DNA from: Calothrix sp. NIES-2100
GTDB taxonomy: Bacteria; Cyanobacteriota; Cyanobacteriia; Cyanobacteriales; Nostocaceae
Assembly (NCBI RefSeq): GCF_002368195.1
Contig: NZ_AP018178.1
Span: 4,131,421 to 4,195,420 of the forward strand
DNA: 64,000 nt
Direction of reading: 5' to 3'
The notes under the pieces were generated by a model. That model ran no database searches. It worked only from the letters and a program-made list of their open reading frames with translations, and had not been told where the DNA came from. Shown here piece after piece: positions 62,622 to 64,000 of this stretch. The position numbers and the translations under genes were made by a program. How positions within the stretch are numbered: position 1 is the first letter of the stretch; every line of letters starts with the position of its first letter.

Positions 62622-64000
62622 CTAATATTGTGATTGTAATGCATGAGCTGTTTTTCTTTCAGGTGCAGGATTAGTACCATCCCAAACAGCCCGTTGTCCA
62701 TCGGCATTAATCAGGGTAATTTTGACCTTTTGTGCTGTAAAATTATCAGCGAAAGTTTGTAGCCATTCATGCCATTGCTCATCTGGAAGTGCATTCAAAG
62801 TATTAAAATTAATTTGCAATTTTTTGCAAAACTCTCCCGGACTATTAGGATCAGGATCTAGTGTACAAATGCTATCTTGTTTCACCTCAATCCGCGTTTC
62901 GGGTTTTTCATTATTGGCCTCATCTAAATACACAATTTGAACGATGACACTTCCTGCTTGAGACAAATGTTCGCCAGCAACGCTCAGGTAAGGATTGGTG
63001 CTTGGGTCTTGAGGCTCATCGCACAGTACTACTTGGGTGATATTGGGGCCTGCTTTGCGGACAGCTTTACCACTAATGTAGCCACCCGCACTGATTCCCA
63101 TAAGTACTAAAATTTCTTGGGGGATGGATGGTAAAGAAGATGCAGTTGTATAGGTAACTAGCAGAATTACGATAAAAGCAATACCAATAATTAAATTCCA
63201 AACTAGCTGCTGTACCCGTTCCAAGGCTACTACACCACCATGCACCACTAAATCTGACCAAGCAGGATTAACATCCCCAGATCCTTTACTACCACGGATG
63301 TTGGAAGTTGCTTGTGCTGTTACCAGTGTGACTAAACTAATCAAAAAAGTATAGGCGAATCCGGATAAAGGAATGAACTCCCAAATACCTTGAATGACTC
63401 CGCGCCCGATGAATAGAAATAAATAGCCAAAAACAATGATAGTCAGCCACCAGACAAACTGGGTACGTGCCAGACTAAAGGTGTTTGTCTCCCGGTCTAG
63501 GAGTAGCCATTCTAATGAATTGAGACTTTTTTGATTACTTTTTCTGAGGGAATTAGCAGGTAAGTTGGTTTTTTTTGACTCTGTAGCTAGGGCGTAGATG
63601 ATTCCCACTATGATCAGGGTGACAAAAGTAGTGATCCCAAACACAATGAACGTTGTTAGATTACTTACAGGGCGAGTGACATTCACCTGAAGTTGATCCT
63701 CAGTGATTTGGGGATTTATGCTAGTTGCGTTTCCAGCCACTTCTACTCTTACAGGGTGTGTTCCCCGTGGCAAATTCTTGAGCTGAGTGTTAGTAAAGCT
63801 GGCAAAAATTGCCCTTCCATCTTCTGCAACTCTAACATTAGTAGTCGTAGCATTATCAGGAGGATTACCAATTTTAACTGCAATTTGATTTTTGAGCGGA
63901 CTGTCTGGTTGAGGGAAGTTGTCACCTGTGATAACTAAATTCAGCCGTTCTTGGGGGTTAGCTCTAAAATTTTCGGCTACAAGTGACTGAGGAATGGCAA
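62622..64000 (-). CDS. Membrane protein with IPT/TIG-like extracytoplasmic region (N-terminal part missing)
   Basis: The frame is open through the end of the window, so only the C-terminal 459 or so residues are seen. The visible order is an extracytoplasmic beta segment (ERLNLVITGDNFPQPDSPLKNQIAVKIG...NLPRGTHPVRVEVAG, similar to IPT/TIG immunoglobulin-like folds), then a membrane helix (TTFIVFGITTFVTLIIVGIIYAL). A cytoplasmic loop with EWLLLDRETNTFSLARTQFVWWL follows, then three more helices and a soluble C-terminal domain (VVLCDEPQDPSTNPYLSVAGEHL...). No catalytic motif is recognised. A TTG at 63773 should not be taken as the start because the coding sequence continues upstream. Confidence 0.75.
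   Translation of the reverse strand, partial: AIPQSLVAENFRANPQERLNLVITGDNFPQPDSPLKNQIAVKIGNPPDNATTTNVRVAEDGRAIFASFTNTQLKNLPRGTHPVRVEVAGNATSINPQITEDQLQVNVTRPVSNLTTFIVFGITTFVTLIIVGIIYALATESKKTNLPANSLRKSNQKSLNSLEWLLLDRETNTFSLARTQFVWWLTIIVFGYLFLFIGRGVIQGIWEFIPLSGFAYTFLISLVTLVTAQATSNIRGSKGSGDVNPAWSDLVVHGGVVALERVQQLVWNLIIGIAFIVILLVTYTTASSLPSIPQEILVLMGISAGGYISGKAVRKAGPNITQVVLCDEPQDPSTNPYLSVAGEHLSQAGSVIVQIVYLDEANNEKPETRIEVKQDSICTLDPDPNSPGEFCKKLQINFNTLNALPDEQWHEWLQTFADNFTAQKVKITLINADGQRAVWDGTNPAPERKTAHALQSQY

Overview
The window is chromosomal DNA from a filamentous, probably heterocyst-forming cyanobacterium (Nostocales, Nostoc/Anabaena-like). The grounds are: petH encoding a ferredoxin-NADP reductase with a CpcD-like linker domain, phosphoribulokinase, families that are typical of cyanobacteria (DUF1822, DUF4388, CHAT-TPR, Uma2), many HIP1 octamers (GCGATCGC, e.g. 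337-344), and short heptamer tandem repeats (TATTGAC, TTGTCAT and TGGGCAT types) between genes. No rRNA, tRNA, CRISPR array or prophage was recognised.

Layout. 1-3.4 kb: the end of a chemotaxis cluster (truncated MCP, a 21-bp repeat array, cheB, cheR). 3.4-13.6 kb: mostly single genes: exported Zn peptidase, AAC(6')-like acetyltransferase, RNA ligase, isopentenyl phosphate kinase-like kinase, cupin, Gfo/Idh/MocA oxidoreductase, PEBP protein, HAD hydrolase, and a His-box membrane oxygenase preceded by three ~148-bp direct repeats. 13.7-21 kb: B12-binding radical SAM protein, a frameshifted antitoxin-like gene, an SDR, hemE, a membrane protein, oligopeptidase B. 21.3-26.9 kb: a glycan/transport group (orphan solute-binding lipoprotein, double methyltransferase, two glycosyltransferases). 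27-28.2 kb: DUF2103-clpS. 28.3-44.3 kb: an accessory cell-surface locus (TPR-CHAT protein, Uma2, DUF1822, divergent sigma-70-like factor, RTX protein, hairpin-repeat array, TpsA-type haemagglutinin, PPC-RTX protein). 44.5-54.2 kb: a MITE with 32-nt inverted ends, ABM monooxygenase, PcrA helicase, DUF4388 protein, a divergent actin/Hsp70-fold protein, a histidine kinase. 54.8-61.8 kb: core metabolism (metK, prk, petH, hom) with a decayed tnpB in the prk-petH gap. The window ends inside a membrane protein gene.

How genes work together. cheB and cheR overlap by one base and adjust methylation of receptors such as the MCP in front of them. prk and petH supply the Calvin cycle with RuBP and NADPH. 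The solute-binding lipoprotein and double methyltransferase are 5 bp apart and form a probable operon. The 28-44 kb block pairs a sigma-like regulator and a CHAT protease-like protein with three large secreted repeat proteins, and is the best candidate here for a little-described module. The most unusual non-coding signals are the covarying hairpin array at 37.0-37.2 kb, the ~148-bp repeats at 12.4-12.8 kb and the 21-bp repeats at 1.2-1.4 kb. Intergenic spaces are dense with small palindromic and heptamer repeats.
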